Part shown: positions 1-12,960 of the stretch, in pieces
Numbering within the stretch: position 1 is the first letter of the stretch
How the letters are laid out: every line of letters starts with the position of its first letter
Assembly (NCBI GenBank): GCA_030704615.1
Contig: CM060733.1
Location: 16,246,001-16,310,000 of the forward strand
From: Takakia lepidozioides
Lineage: Eukaryota; Streptophyta; Takakiopsida; Takakiales; Takakiaceae
Length of the DNA stretch: 64,000 bases
Reading direction: 5' to 3'
The notes under the pieces: generated by a model
What the model saw: only the letters and a program-made list of their open reading frames with translations
Told to the model about the DNA's origin: nothing
Databases searched by the model: none
Position numbers and translations under genes: made by a program

Positions 1-432
1 TTTGGAAGAAGGAGACTTAGCCATCTGCCCAGAGGGAACAACATGCCGGGAGCCATTTCTCCTACGATTCTCAGCGCTTTTTGCGGAGCTGACGGACAAG
101 ATCGCCCCCGTGGCGATGTTCAACAGAATGTCCATGTTCCACGGCACGACCGCCACAGGGTGGAAGGCATGGATCCTTTCTTCTTCTTCATGAACCCAAG
201 ACCTGTCTACGAGGTTACATTTTTGAACCAACTGCCTATGGAGCTTACATGTGCGGGTGGAAAAACATCGGTGGAGGTAGCCAACTACATCCAAAGGGTT
301 ATTGCAGGGACACTGAGTTTCCAGTGCACAAACTTCACTCGCAGGGACAAGTACAAGGTTCTCGCTGGGAATGACGGCAGCGTGCCCGCAAAGACCAAGT
401 CGCATTCCACCGGCAAGATTACTAGTTGCTAG
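1..432 (+). pseudogene. GPAT: GPAT 3' end, copy A left arm, frameshifted
   Basis: This is the C-terminal third of the sn-glycerol-3-phosphate acyltransferase described at 45031-46560. It starts inside the acyltransferase domain, just before the PEGTTCREP motif. At about 170 one G is missing relative to 46293 (ggaaggc against ggaagggc), which shifts the frame after the HGTTATGWK segment; the downstream frame then runs to the normal terminus ending ITSC at 432. The protein could not be made as in copy B. If the missing base is a sequencing error the gene would be whole to the window edge. Confidence 0.85.
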
Positions 433-936
433 TGCCCGAACTCGGCCATTGTAAGCTGCCACCCCCGATCTGAAGGAGACTGTTTTTCTTGCACGAATTC
501 AGTGAATGGGTGTAACTTGATGGAGCGACTTGACTCGCTACTAAACTAGACCTTTGCCTGCGAGCTGCAGCCATTCATAGAATCTGCATTTCTCAATTCT
601 TGGGATTTCTCTCAAAGAGAGAGGGCCCTTACTTTCAGTATACAGAACTTCACTGTAGAGTCGATCCATCCAAAACAATTGTAGTCTTAGAAACTCCAAA
701 TTTAGAAAACAGAGTTTCCCATTGTACATATTGTACCATGAAGAGAATTTGCGTACTGCACAACTTGCAGGTACCATCTTCAATTAATCAAATTGATCCT
801 GGAGTTCAGATGATGTTCACGAATTGTTTCTTTCAGATGGTCGTCCTCCTCAGGACTCACAAAATTTATTGTGCCAACCCACGGTCATTCTCCTCGCTGA
901 CTGGATTACTCAATGGATCACGTCTTTGCTAACTGT
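1..936 (+). repeat. Inverted-repeat arm, copy A left (partial)
   Basis: The reverse complement of this segment recurs at 8334-9260. It is the inner part of the left arm of the GPAT inverted repeat; the rest is cut off by the window edge. Pairing ends at a shared segment reading CTTTGCTAACTGT, after which the arms are unrelated. Confidence 0.9.
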
Positions 937-2589
937 ACATACATCGAGTAAATAGAGAAGTACCTGCATTGACATTCATTTTCAGCAGTAATTTACACCA
1001 TGAATCTTGATCAGGATTGTGCTGCTATAGTCAACATTTCAAGAACCCCACCCCAAGTGGCAGACTGTCAAGAAGTTATGCCAGAAACTCATCTAGAGCT
1101 GGATACGAGCTTCACAAAAATTACCAGACTCCGTCATTTGGTATGTTTCGAGCTGTCAAGTGCAAGTTCCAGACTTCTTCATTTTACGTACATGGTTCTC
1201 GCCCGCTGGGAATGATGGTAGCGTGCCCACCAAGTCGCCAGTAGAAAGAGCTGACACTAGTTGGTACTTACACTTCCACTTCCCCATCAAAAGCTAACAT
1301 GGTGCCCCGCTATTTTCTAACTTACAGAGATTACTATACAGAACGATGCCCATATGTCAAAACTCTAGAGCCTTTGAGCATCATTCTGTTACACGAACTT
1401 TCAAACTCCAAGCTGTTAAACTTACTTTGCTTTCAGTTACTTTTGCTTTCAGCAATAGTTGAACAGTTTGAGGAGATCATCTAAGACTGAGAAACAGAGC
1501 ATTTGTTAAGAACGATGTATTTATTCATAGCTCACTGCAGTAAACAGTTGCGGTCACTCTGAAGAGAATATCTTGACCTGCCTACAACCCAAAACCCCAT
1601 GGCCCTAAAGCTGTGAACAAGGCATGTCGATGGTACCTTGCTTAGCTCTCCTAGTTGTACACAGTATTAGATGTGTCTCAAGAACTCGCCTGCAAAAACG
1701 AGCTTAAACAGAGCTGCCAATGATGTGAAGAGTTTGGAAGTTCTGCTCCAAAAGTCTCTTCTGCACAGTGCAGATGGACATAGGATGCTGACTTCGGTAT
1801 TCCAGATATGTCAAACATTCTTTCTAGCACCAAGTCATTTCAATATGCATCACTTACTATCTAGACTAAATGCACTAGTTAAGAATCTTGAGTTTGTGAG
1901 ATAAACAAAGATGGATCCGGATATGTATAGGCCTGGAAAGTGGGTGGAGTAGAAGCCAGCTGCGTATGGGTTGCATAGTAGAAAGAGTGCTGGTCCTGGA
2001 TTTTGAGGAAGTAGTTGTTCTGCAGAGAGGCTGTATGGTTTGAAGAAAGTTGAAACATACATATCTACATGTCCTCGAGTTCCGCGTTCTCGAGTCTAGA
2101 AGAGAAGTTATGGGGGGCTAATTAGTGGGGGTTGGAGCAATTGCAATCTTGTCAAGAACATTATAGAGCTCTGGGAGGGGCGGCAAGCATCATTCCTCAT
2201 TTTATGCTTGGCGACACCTGCATCATGTTTAGAGCTCTGATGCATGCATTAGAAATCCAAATACTTTTAACCTCCAATCGCTCTGGCTTGTTGGCTCTAG
2301 AGATCTTGTTCTCGAGAGGGCTTCTTTAGCAGCACCAATACCAGCCCTGAAATCAGCACTCGGTGAACTTGCGACTTGGGTGGGCATAGGGGCTGTGCAT
2401 GAGACTAATGGTGATTTTAGCGTTGACAGCCTGGTAGGTTTTTGCCCGGGCAAACCACTGTTTTCAAGGGTATGCGTAACCAATCCTCAAGAGCAGTGAA
2501 TTAGTAAGTTTCACAGAGCTGGACAAAGTCTTGGTCTCTCATCCACGTAATGGTATCAACCCCCTTTTGGTGAGATTGACAACAAGCCT
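937..2589. other. Non-coding spacer, no gene recognised
   Basis: This lies between the GPAT arm and the oxidoreductase fragment. Only short ORFs with no recognisable motifs occur. The sequence is repeated nearly unchanged at 47067-48722, differing by a few 1-2-bp indels, which argues against a conserved coding function. Confidence 0.6.
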
Positions 2590-3485
2590 GTGGTTGTATT
2601 TGCTGCAGATCATACCCACTACAGAGCAGCTGTGATTGAAGCAGGACCAGCTGGACTAGCAGTGGTGGCCACCTTGTTGGACACCGAATGTACACCCATC
2701 CTGTGGATTGATCCCCACTTCCAGGCCGGTCGCCTCTCCACGTACAAAGAAGTACCAAGCAATACCAAGGTGAAACTGTTTCAGCAGTTTGTGACAATTT
2801 TACCTAGCTTAGTGCAATTTCCTGACAAGGCTCTCTCTCCCTTTCTTGGGAGGGATCCTGACAGCGGGTGCCCTCTCTCTCTTGCAGTTGATGGTGAAGA
2901 CTCTTATCCATGGCATATGGACAGTGGCTACATGCTGACCCCCTCACATTCCAAAACGGGTGGCCCCTTTCGATACAATTGAAATAGTGGGAAGCAGCCA
3001 AGTTCAGCTGTGCTGGTGGCGCTCAAGAATCTGCGTGAATGTGAACAACGACCTCAAAAGCTAATCAACTTTTCTGGTCAGCCTCTATTGTACGCAAGCT
3101 ACATGCCAGACAACTGGATTTTGTTTGATAATACAGGGCTCAAGGGAGTGGCGGCTGACTGGGCCAGGGTGAATTTGGAAACAGAGAATTGGAAAGGGAG
3201 AAGCTTCTAGAACGTGTTTGTGTGAAGGATATGTGTATCAAAGAACAGGAGGAGCTTTGGAAGAAATGTACCAAACTTGTAGGTGCAGTTGGGTATAATC
3301 GACACCCCTTACCCAAAATTTCAGTGAACAGCCACCAACTGACTAAAGTTGAGTATGATCCACATAGAGGGAAAATTGCTGATAGTCTTTTCAGATTTGG
3401 AACAGCATTTCCTGAGCAACAGTGGATCCCTATGGTAAGGAAGAGTATGCTGACGTGGGATTATGGAAGTTCATGGAGTACTCAC
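2590..3485 (+). pseudogene. FAD/NAD(P)-binding oxidoreductase fragment (copy A)
   Basis: The conceptual peptide contains a Rossmann-type VIEAGPAGL (usual form GxGPAGL, so the second glycine is replaced by E). It is followed by a WIDPHFQAGRLSTYKEV block and later by NRHPLPKISV and AFPE segments like those of plant FAD-dependent oxidoreductases. The pieces lie in different frames: about 2590-2800, 3010-3200, 3189-3440, then a frame reading EEYADVGLWKFMEY near 3445-3480. Some gaps have intron-like borders, for example an AG before 2887. The reading ends where Copia sequence begins on the other strand. I infer a partial, dead host gene copy joined to a retrotransposon. Confidence 0.6.
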
Positions 3486-6400
3486 TGGTTTGCAAAAGCT
3501 CATTCCAAACTTATTCAAAATAGTTTGAATATACTTCTTCTGACTTAAGTGTAAAGTACCCTTGTCCCTGTCTCGTTCAACTTGAATACCCATAAAATAA
3601 TGAATGTCTCTAAGATCCGTCATATCAAATGTAGCATGTAAACGTTGTTTTGCATGTTTCAATGCTTCCACATCATTGCTGACTAAAATTGAGTCATCTA
3701 CATATAGTGCAATGAGTACAAACTTGTCCTCTTTGAATTTAATGTACACATTACTATCTGCTGGAGATGCCACAAACCTTCAAAGATTAAATAACCATTA
3801 AACTTCTGGAACCAGGCTCGAGGTGACTGTTTCAAGCCATATAGGATTTTTATCAACTTACAGACCAAGTCTTCTTCTCCTGGAGCAATGAGCCCTTGAG
3901 GCCGCTCCATATAAACCTCCTCCTCCAAATCTCCATTTAAGAAGGCGGTTTTCACGTCCATTTGATGGACCTCCAGATTTGATAGTGCGGCAATAGCCAA
4001 AATAGTCATGATAGAAGATATCTTTGCAACAGGTGAAAATGTCTCATTATAATCCACTCCTTCTCTTTGAGAAAAGCTCTTGCAACTAGTCTGGCTTTAT
4101 ACCTTTCCACTGATCCATCTGCTTTAAGTTTGAGTTTATAGATCCACTTACATCCAACAGTCTTTCTCCCTTGTGGAAGTTTAGTTAGCTTCCAAGTACC
4201 ATTCTTTAGTAAGGATGCAAACTCTTTATTCATAGCCTCTTGCCATCTTGACGACTCTCTACAACTGAGAGCTTCCTTAAATGACATTGGCTCTTCATTT
4301 TCAACAAGCATTGTTTGTGACAAATCGAGAGATTTCTCTCTCTCATGGACCTGCGAACTTGGATATCAAGTTGAGCCCTAGGTGCTTGTAGTTGAGGTTG
4401 AGCCACTTGAACATTTGCTGGAATATACTTGGCTATGGTGTCTCTATTTCCTCATCAGCCAGAGTCACAATCTTTCGTCCATGTCCAAACCTAGATCCAC
4501 ATCTGATCCCTTCTCAGGCTCACCACCTCGAAGTGTCTTTGGTTTCCATGCTTCATTGAAAACCACATCAGGACTAACTAACAAGACTTTGTTAGCTAGA
4601 TCAAACAACCGATAAGATTTACTGGCTTCCGAATAACCCACAAAAATACTTTCTCTTCTCCTTAGTGACCAGTCCAAACTTCTTCTGGTGTCCTTCCTGG
4701 CACAGCACTTGTAGGTACCCTGTTTAATACATAGTTGGCGTTGCACAACATCTGCCCACCATTTGTTGTCTAACCCACTATGCTTCAACATTGTCCTTGC
4801 TGCTTCTACCAATGACCGGTTCTTACGTTCAGCCACCCCGTTTCTGCTCTGGGGTGTAATGAGCAGACAATTGATGCTCAATTCCTTCTCTCATGCAAAA
4901 TTGAGCAAAAACATTTGACTTGTACTCCCCTCCATTGTCAGAGCGCAATTTCTTGACTCGCTTCCCTGTCTGTGTTTCCACCAGAGACTTATAGATCTTG
5001 AACTTGTCTAAAACTTCACTTTTATTCTTCAGAAAATAAACTAGTGTTCTTCTAGACAAATCATCTATGAACGTCATAAAGTATTTTGCTCCTCCAATTG
5101 ATTGTTTGCATGGGGCCGCAAACGTCTGAATGTACAAGTCCAACAACTCCACAGCACGACTTCCTCCTCCTTTAGGAAATAAATGCCTATGTTGTTTGCC
5201 AATATGCACTCTTCACAAAAAGAGGTTCCAACTGAGCAATCAATATTGAAATCTTGAACCATGTTCTTAGAATGCATCAGACGTAGAGTTTTAATACTGA
5301 GATGGGCCAGCCTACGATGCCAAAGATCAACTCTTCTGTCTTTGACGATTAAGGCACTTTCAGACGCTTTATCGACTAAAGAAGCACACAACTTATACAA
5401 GTTACCTTCTCTCACCCCCTTCGCCACCACATCTCCATCTGTTGTCTTCAAAAGACAATAATTAGCATAAAACTCAAGTTGTAATCCAGAGTCAGTAACT
5501 TTACTCACTGACAATAAATTCTTGGTCAACCCTGGAACAAATAACACATCATCTATATACTTCTTTCTTTCTTCTTGCATAAAACAAATCTGGCCTTGAC
5601 CCTGAATTATGTGACTACTGTCGTCTCCCAAGTAAAACTGCCGAACAAGATCCCATTGTTTGTACTTTACAAACAGATCTTTGTTAGAGGTCATATGTTG
5701 AGAAGCCCCCGAGTCAATATACCAGTCATCAAGATCCTTTGAGAAAGAAGTAGAAAGAGCTGTAACAAATAATTTCTCACAATCAATACTATCAGCATCC
5801 TCCACTGAATGAGCTTGGGTATTTCCATCTCCCTTCTTCATCTGCCCGTCTGTCATTCTCTTCCTACATTGCTTCGCCATGTGACCGACTTTCTTGCAAT
5901 AAAAGCATTTACCCTTAAATTCTTTTTTCGTAGGTGTAAGAGAATCACTTGACAAACCATTTGATGATCCTTTTGTTGGTGTACTACTAAGACTCATATT
6001 GTTATTTTTATTTGCTTATGAGGTTCCTTTCTTTTTATTAAGACCTGATTTCCTTCCAGCAAATAAAGCAACACTCTCAGTTGTCCCAACCCCGAAATCT
6101 CTTCGCCTCATCTCTTCTTGTAGTAGCATTCCAGTTACCCTTTCTATAGTCAACGCTTGCTGACTACTAAGAGAAATGACTAGGCTATCAAAATTCTGGT
6201 AGACTACCTAATAAGGTGACTACCTGATCGTCTACAGACACAGGAGACCCTACCCCTGCCAATTGATCAATCAATGATCTAAAGTTACTAACATGCTCTG
6301 CTATAGATTCTGATTCAGACATTTTTAAACGGAGCAGTCGTCTTTAAATAAAGCTTAGAAGTAACATCTTTTGTTTCAAATACTGTCACTAAATGATCCC

Positions 6401-6760
6401 ACGCTGCCTTAGATGTTGTAGCTTGACTAACGTGCAAAAGCTGAGAGTTTTTTAAGTTTAATAGGATTGATGCAAGTATTTTTCCATCTCTCTTCTCCCA
6501 CTCTTTCACAACATTTTGATCTGTAGCAGCAGGCTTCGCTTCAGTCCCGTCTACTATGGACCAAAGATCTCTATCTAATAATAGCATTCGGATCTTAAGC
6601 TTCCAAATATGGAAATTTTCTCCATAAAACGTATCTATTAAACGGAGTTTTCCCGAGTTCCTGACTACTCCAGCCATGCTTACGAATTGATCTAGTTCTC
6701 TCTTAGAAACGACACTGTCTTTCCGCCTTGCTCTCTAAGTGGCTCTAATACTCGGCAGCC
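3471..6760 (-). mobile_element. Truncated Ty1/Copia retrotransposon (copy A)
   Basis: Read on the minus strand: a gag starting at 6677; a zinc knuckle CFYCKKVGHMAKQC near 5870-5910; the protease motif DSGASQHMTSN near 5690-5725; a GAG-pre-integrase HRRLAHLS segment near 5300; an integrase core with LRSDNGGEY near 4930; and reverse transcriptase with MDVKTAFLNGDLEEEV, YGLKQSPRAW and the catalytic LYVDDSIL near 3690. It stops right after the CKPVSTP segment, so RNase H and the 3' LTR are missing. A primer-binding-like segment (GAGTATTAGAGCC) lies near 6730-6750, but no LTR is evident. Many indels break the frame. Copy B is at 49607-52880. Confidence 0.9.
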
Positions 6761-8333
6761 CCTTCATTGATGGTAAAAGGGATCTCGGGAGATCGAGGCC
6801 TCTTCTTCTTACCTTGTCAAGTCTATGGGATTTTAGGAAGTGTGACAGTACTTTTGACACATTTTTAGGGAAATGATATGATTTTTTACATAAAAGCTTT
6901 CCTTTACTCTGTAACTCCTTCATTTCTTCTCTCTTGCTGCCTCTATATCTAAACATCTTTGAAAATTTCAAGGCCAAGCCTAAAGCCATGGCCCTTCTGG
7001 GGTCTTAACTGCAGGGCAGATCACACACACAGCATACTGATGCTTGTGTGTAGGGCTCTCTAGAGGAAATCTGATTTAAGCCCAAACAATTGTTAGTGCC
7101 CAGCAAACCAGGACTTGATTGGAGCAACGAAAACATTCTTAACATGAGGATTTTGCAGTGGTGCCAGCAGCAATCGAACCTGTACAGATCTGTAGTCCTA
7201 CTCGGTTCCATGAAATTCAAAGAGACAACAGGTCTTCTGGGAGAAAACATGCAGCTGCATCCTCAATCAGAGGTGATGGGGATATCAAGATTGTCCTGTT
7301 TTGAAGAGCTTCCCTAGTCATTCGACTGCAGACAAGATTGTGGCACAGGTGTAGGGAGAATGCCCAATGAGCTGGAGACGGGAGATTCGTTTCCAGGCTC
7401 CGATCCAGACGTCTGCTAGCACCAGCCGTGGGACGCCCCATTGTCGATGAGCGCCTATTAATTATGAAAGTAAATTATGACTTGTCAAGCGTTGTCTGTT
7501 TCTAACTTCGACTTTCCAGGAATGGGCAGAAATACATCATGTGCGATTTCACTGTATATATTTCCGATGCACAAGCTGCAGTAGAAGAGCATACTTCCCA
7601 GTCACATCTGGAAGAGCCCGTGTGGTGTAGACAGGCCTCCTCTTGGCGACCCCCCGGATATGCGTCAACAGCATGCATCCCAGGTGTACAAATGTGGCCC
7701 AGGATCATGCACATTTCCTAGGTAAGATTTCATTTGAATTATCTGATGTCGATTCCGGTCCGTGGATGGTGGTGGAGAAGCTTCGTAGTTGGGAAATGCC
7801 AAATGTAATCTGAGCTGTAGGCTGCTCCGAGGAAAGTTGTTTAAAGTTACACTGAGTTTCCAAAAACATCCCTTGATTTTCAGCTCCCCAGGTGAGGCAA
7901 TTTGGAGCTGAAACTGCAGCCTGGCCGGCTAACTGCCCGCTTTCAAAAAAACACGGAGATGATTTGGCAAGTCGGATCCGTATAGATTCATGATCCTGTA
8001 TGTGTGTATTTGTTTAATTAGAGAACACAAACCAGTTGAGCATTCATGAATGACGATAACCGGTCATTGATCCTGAATTCAATCAGAGCTGCGAGTTGAA
8101 CGACGTCGAGGACCAAGAACCCAGACTTTGATCTTGCTGTTAATAGTGCCGCACCGCAACCAACGCTACCAGGAACTATCAGTCAGTGATATTGACGACT
8201 GAATTTGGGGGATCTCATCATATCAAAGAGACATGCTTGCGTGAAACCGCCTTGTCAACAATGTTGACTATCCCAGCACAATCCTGAGGAAGATTCATGA
8301 ATATCATTGCAGGTACTCGTGTCTATCTAATCC
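6761..8333. other. Spacer inside the GPAT inverted repeat, no gene recognised
   Basis: This separates the Copia remnant from the right GPAT arm. ORFs of up to about 80 codons carry no recognisable domain. The same sequence recurs at 52880-54483 with only small indels. Confidence 0.55.
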
Positions 8334-10687
8334 ACAGTTAGCAAAGACGTGATCCATTGAGTACTTCAACTGTCAGCTAGAAGAATGACCGTGGGTTGGC
8401 ACAAAAATTTTTGTGAGTCCTGAGGAGGACGACCATCTGAAAGAAACAATTCGTGAACATCATCTGAACTCCAGGATCAATTTGATTAATTGAAGATGGT
8501 ACCTGCAAGTTGTGCAGTACGCAAATTCTCTTCATGGTACAATATGTACAATGGGAAACTCTGTTTTCTAAATTTGGAGTTTCTAAGACTACAATTGTTT
8601 TGGATGGATCGACTCTACAGTGAAGTTCTGTATACTGAAAGTAAGGGCCCTCTCTCTTTGAGAGAAATCCCAAGAATTGAGAAACGCAGATTCTATGAAT
8701 GGCTGCAGCTCGCAGGCAAAGGTCTAGTTTAGCGAGTCAAGTCGCTCCATCAAGTTACACCCATTCACTGAATTCGTGCAAGAAAAACAGTCTCCTTCAG
8801 ATCGGTGGGGTGGCAGCTTACAATGGCCGAGTTCGGGCACTAGCAACTAGTAATCTAGCCGGTGGAATGCGACTTGGTCTTTGCGGGCACGCTGCCGTCA
8901 TTCCCAGCGAGAACCTTGTACTTGTCCCTGCGAGTGAAGTTTGTGCACTGGAAACTCAGTGTCCCTGCAATAACCCTTTGGATGTAGTTGGCTACCTCCA
9001 CCGATGTTTTTCCACCCGCACATGTAAGCTCCATAGGCAGTTGGTTCAAAAATGTAACCTCGTAGACAGGTCTTGGGTTCATGAAGAAGAAGAAAGGATC
9101 CATGCCCTTCCACCCTGTGGCGGTCGTGCCGTGGAACATGGACATTCTGTTGAACATCGCCACGGGGGCGATCTTGTCCGTCAGCTCCGCAAAAAGCGCT
9201 GAGAATCGTAGGAGAAATGGCTCCCGGCATGTTGTTCCCTCTGGGCAGATGGCTAAGTCTCCTTCTTCCAAAAGCTTGCTGATGTTGGCAGCATCTTGCT
9301 CTCTGTTGCGAGTCAAGCAACCGTCTTGATTGGGGAAAGGGCCTCCGAGACACGTGAAATGGAGTATGTGACTGCTGTGATAGGTCGCCCGAGGGCTACC
9401 GACAGGAAGATGGGGTCCAACAAGGTCCGATGGGAGCAGATAAACAGGACTCCCTGCTTTCCATCCTTCACTGCAGGTGGGGTGTTCCCGTGACCTTTAC
9501 ACGCACCCCGAGGGCAACGTAAGCGTAGTATGTCAAGGACATGGGGAGCAAGGACCCTGCAGCAATCCGAAGCACGGCAAGAAGGAAACCGATAGGCATC
9601 CAGACGAGGGTGAGAAGAGCGTTGAGTGGAGTAGGGCGTTGCACAAGCCGCCCGTCGTGGAACACGATCGGCTTCGGCAGCTCCTCCTTTTGCACAGCTT
9701 GTACCTTGTTGGCGGGCACCACGTAGCCTTCCTTGCACAGCCATGAAGGGGTGGTCAGTCTTGCGGTCGCCCAGGCCAACGTCCGGTGCATCGTCCCCGA
9801 AAGCTGCCTTCAAAGCAATTTCTTTCTTCACACCCACAAGGACACCGGGGGCTTTGAGGAAACCTGTTGCGCGCCCGTTCCTGGTCACCTCGATCTCGGA
9901 CCCAAGCACCGCATCGGCACCCAGATACTCCTTTGCAAAGGTCTCCACCATTATGCGGGGATTGGCAGTCAGAACATAGCGCTTCCCAAAGGAGGAAAAC
10001 ACACGCCATGTCTCTGGGTGCAGATCCTCGCAGTAGAACTTTGGCAGAACCGCGCGCGCTACAGTCTCAATTTGAGTCACTTTGAGACCAGCAAAGGTGA
10101 CAAAGACTAACACCTGGATCCCTGCTGCTTCTGAGACGAAGTGATAAAGGAACCAAGCAATGGGGGCGAAGAGGAGGAGGAGGAGGAACGGAGAAAGCCG
10201 CCGGCCTCGAATGCCACCAGCATGAAGTAGGGAAATGAGCTCCGCCCTCTGACCAGGGTGCCATCCAAATCGGATATCACGGTCTGTTTCTCTCGTCCAT
10301 CGGAGCTGCATTTCTCAATGTAATCGAAAGGCTCCGGCCCAGATATCTTCGCCTTCGGACCCATGGTATTATGGTGTTGAGGAAGACCCGATCTGTGTGG
10401 GTAGTGCAGAGGCCGATGACGGAGTGTAGCTCAGTGTATTTGTCAGACACGTCGGAGAGAGAGAGAGAGATGAGGGTGGTGGTAGCGGGGAAGAGCGGGT
10501 GGGGAGAAGGGAGGCGATGAGAGAGAGTGATGGTGTGAGGGAGTGAGCGCAGTGTGCGGGTAATATACTGGGACACTGGTCAGTCAACCCTCGTTGACAA
10601 GGACCTGTGCTCTGGCCTGGCGCGTCCAACTTAGGTCTTATTATTACCTCGTCCGCCACCCTCTGCTTCTCCGGGTCCTCAAAGCTA
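8334..10687 (-). repeat. Inverted-repeat arm, copy A right
   Basis: This is the reverse complement of the left arm (compare 44704-47066) and contains the minus-strand GPAT with its upstream region. It ends at 10687 where TCAAAGCTA gives way to unshared sequence. The partner arm in copy A is truncated at base 1. Confidence 0.93.
8855..10364 (-). pseudogene. GPAT: GPAT, copy A right arm, multiple frameshifts
   Basis: Same gene as 55008-56522 but the reading frame is broken by small indels. Two bases are missing in the leucine-rich segment near 10190, two near 9739, one G near 9481 (gtgggg against gtggggg) and one A near 9315. All domains are visible in pieces: DLDGTLVRG near 10270, [10 protein letters not shown] near 9750, CSHRTLLDP near 9430, PEGTTCREP near 9230. 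The C-terminal codon is TAG (near 8858) where the plus-strand copies have AAG, the same change as in copy B's minus gene. So this copy shares ancestry with 55008-56522 and decayed afterwards. Confidence 0.9.
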
Positions 10688-11461
10688 AGGACAGCGGGTG
10701 ATTGTGGGTAAAAGATCCCGACTGCCACAGTGCGCTTCCTGCAAGTTTCCCAGCAACTTAAGTATTCCTGCTCTTGTTGGAAACAAAGTAGATAACACAG
10801 AAATGATATAATATCCCAGCGAATGACACGGTAGGGGAGCAGACAACTTCCCGTGTTTGTACGCAGAGTAAACGCGGTTGATTCGCTTGGTCGCAGTCAA
10901 CTGCGGGGCCCACTTACAGACCGCGGACACGTTGTGGGCCCTAAAAAGGCGCCTAGCTATTTTCTATGTGGAAACCTTCTCAGACGGGAAGTTTTCATCC
11001 TGATACGAGAGGCACCTTAAGAAAATTGGAACTCGATGATTTTTGGTTTTTTTTCCCCTTAAAACCCAACTCACCATGCCATTAATGGCGCTTGTATGAA
11101 CTAGTAATGTCGGTATCTTCAAATATTACCGATAGGATCAGCCCTTCAGTTTTTTTTCGATTTCTGTTGACAGTCGATAGGTGGGCCAAGAACTAATTTA
11201 GAATGAACAAATCAACATTGTTTGGAATAGCTCAGAGACTCAGACCATTGATTATCATGCAAGACACTAAAATCGCATGTTGAGATTTGAGTTGCATGTT
11301 CAGTTTATAAATTAGCTCAAGGAGCAAATCTGTTGATATATATGTAGTGAATTGTTTGTTGTCGGCTGTGTATTGCTCCATAGATTTATACATGCTATGA
11401 ATGTTGTATATGAAGATGTCATTCAGTGGCATTTGCAGGTGATTATTACTATTTCAAACTG
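10688..11461. other. Intergenic, no gene recognised
   Basis: AT-rich sequence between the GPAT arm and the MULE. The last bases (about 11430-11470) can be read on + as a run leading into the PIF/Harbinger-like frame that resumes at 32483, so the MULE appears to have split that remnant. The copy B equivalent is 56850-57624. Confidence 0.5.
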
Positions 11462-11560
11462 GTGGCTACAATAGAGAGAAGACTCCGGCCAAAGCCGACT
11501 TAACTAAGAGCTATTTCACCTTGCCCCTTTTGGGGGGGGGGGTGCTTCGCGTGAGCGTGA
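11462..11560 (+). repeat. Left MULE end with 9-bp target duplication
   Basis: GTGGCTACA occupies 11462-11470. The element then starts ATAGAGAGAAGACT and reaches a G-run and a CGTGAGCGTGAGAGCG segment that also occurs, inverted, near the right end (about 32415-32442). A segment of about 50 bp after the tip is absent from the right end. Confidence 0.8.
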
Positions 11561-11564
11561 GAGC

Positions 11565-11720
11565 GCGTGAGCCTAGGCGGGCTCATGCCATGTCATCAGT
11601 TATTGCCACGTTGGCTGACGGGTCTGACGCCACGTCAGCCGACTTCGCCAGCGTGCCCGACGTCACGTCATGCCACGTAATTTTCATAGGCATGGCCCTA
11701 TAACCGCGGACCGAACAGGC
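11565..11720. promoter_or_regulatory. Left subterminal repeat cluster (CACGTCA motifs)
   Basis: Several close copies of CCACGT(T/C)(A/G)GC, TGACG and CGTGAGC motifs crowd this GC-rich stretch. The same motif set is more extensive at the right end (32280-32460). By analogy with other DNA transposons these may be transposase-binding sites; that role is inferred. Confidence 0.5.
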
Positions 11721-12636
11721 AAATGGGGGCCTATAGCCGTGGATTGCGCATTTGGCAGACAGGGAACCATGTGTGGGCGATGAGGCGAGGTGCAGAAGAA
11801 AGTTTAGGGTTTGTTGGTGAATGTTGCAGAATGATAATGTTTGTAGAGACTGAAATGGTTGTGGATGTATTAATGTCCAGGTCATTAGTCTACAATGGTC
11901 CTCAGATGATTTAATGCCATGCTAATGTGGTATTTTACGTTGTTTGTCATCAGTGTAGAATGGTTGTGGATGAGTTAATGAGGATGAAGCAGAGCCAATG
12001 TGGATGGGACACTGCTAGTATGGATGAATGAGGATGAATAGTTGTGGACAAATATGGATGAAATATCGTGAATGGATGATAGAGTGGATGAATGTTGAGC
12101 GAGGATGTCATTCTAACATTTATGAAAACCAAGCACAACGATCAATGTCGTTTGCACAAACATTAGAAATTGTGCCTAAAATCCGTCCTGAAGCACTTGA
12201 TAAGATTTAGTGAATGTCTGGCATTTGGGGAAAGGTAGACAGATGACAACAATGTAGAATAAGACAACAGAACAGATGTGAGAGTGATCTTTCATTCTGC
12301 GACTTGTCCGAGTGCTTACTGCAACATTCTGGTGTGCAGCACGCTCCTCTTTAGTTATCCTCTTCAGTGTCGACACATTGCGAGCCATTTCAGCACTATA
12401 CTTCCTGCAACGCACCACCTGACCACGGTAAACATGGTGTGGACTCCAATGCGTATTGCGGTCCCTGCCAGTGAGGTAGAAATGTGCACTTGTATGTTAC
12501 GAGTACTGCAATTTTCATGGTTTTTCATCAGGACCATTATACAACAACATTCAAAATGAATTTGGCTCTCGTTTGTGCATGAGGAGGAATTCCGGGTCTT
12601 ACAACATTGTGTAACAGAAATTGACAAAACGTCTGC

Positions 12637-12960
12637 ATTGTCTTCTTGTTTGACCCATAACCAATATTATGCATGAGGATGTTGTCCTTGAACTTGCGCT
12701 AAAACCGAGAGTCCACCAATCATCCCCTAGGTGCCTTGTCTTCTTGTTTGACCCATAACCAATGTTATGCATGAGGATCCCGCCTTTGAACTTGCGCTGA
12801 AACCGAGAGCCCATACACCATCCACTAGGTGCCTTGTCTTCTTGTTTGACCCATAACCAATGTTAGGCATCAGGAGGCTGCCTTAGAACTTGCGTTTGAC
12901 CCGAGAATCAATACATACATCATCCCCTAGGTGCCTTGTCTTCTTGTTTGACCCATGACC
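12637..12960. repeat. Tandem repeat, ~98-102-bp unit, 3+ copies (copy A)
   Basis: Units begin near 12639, 12738, 12836 and 12938 with TGTCTTCTTGTTTGACCCAT, followed by an ACTTGCGCT block and CATCCCCTAGGTGCC. It lies downstream of the MTase gene inside the MULE. The paralogous array at 58795-59215 has one more unit. Confidence 0.85.
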
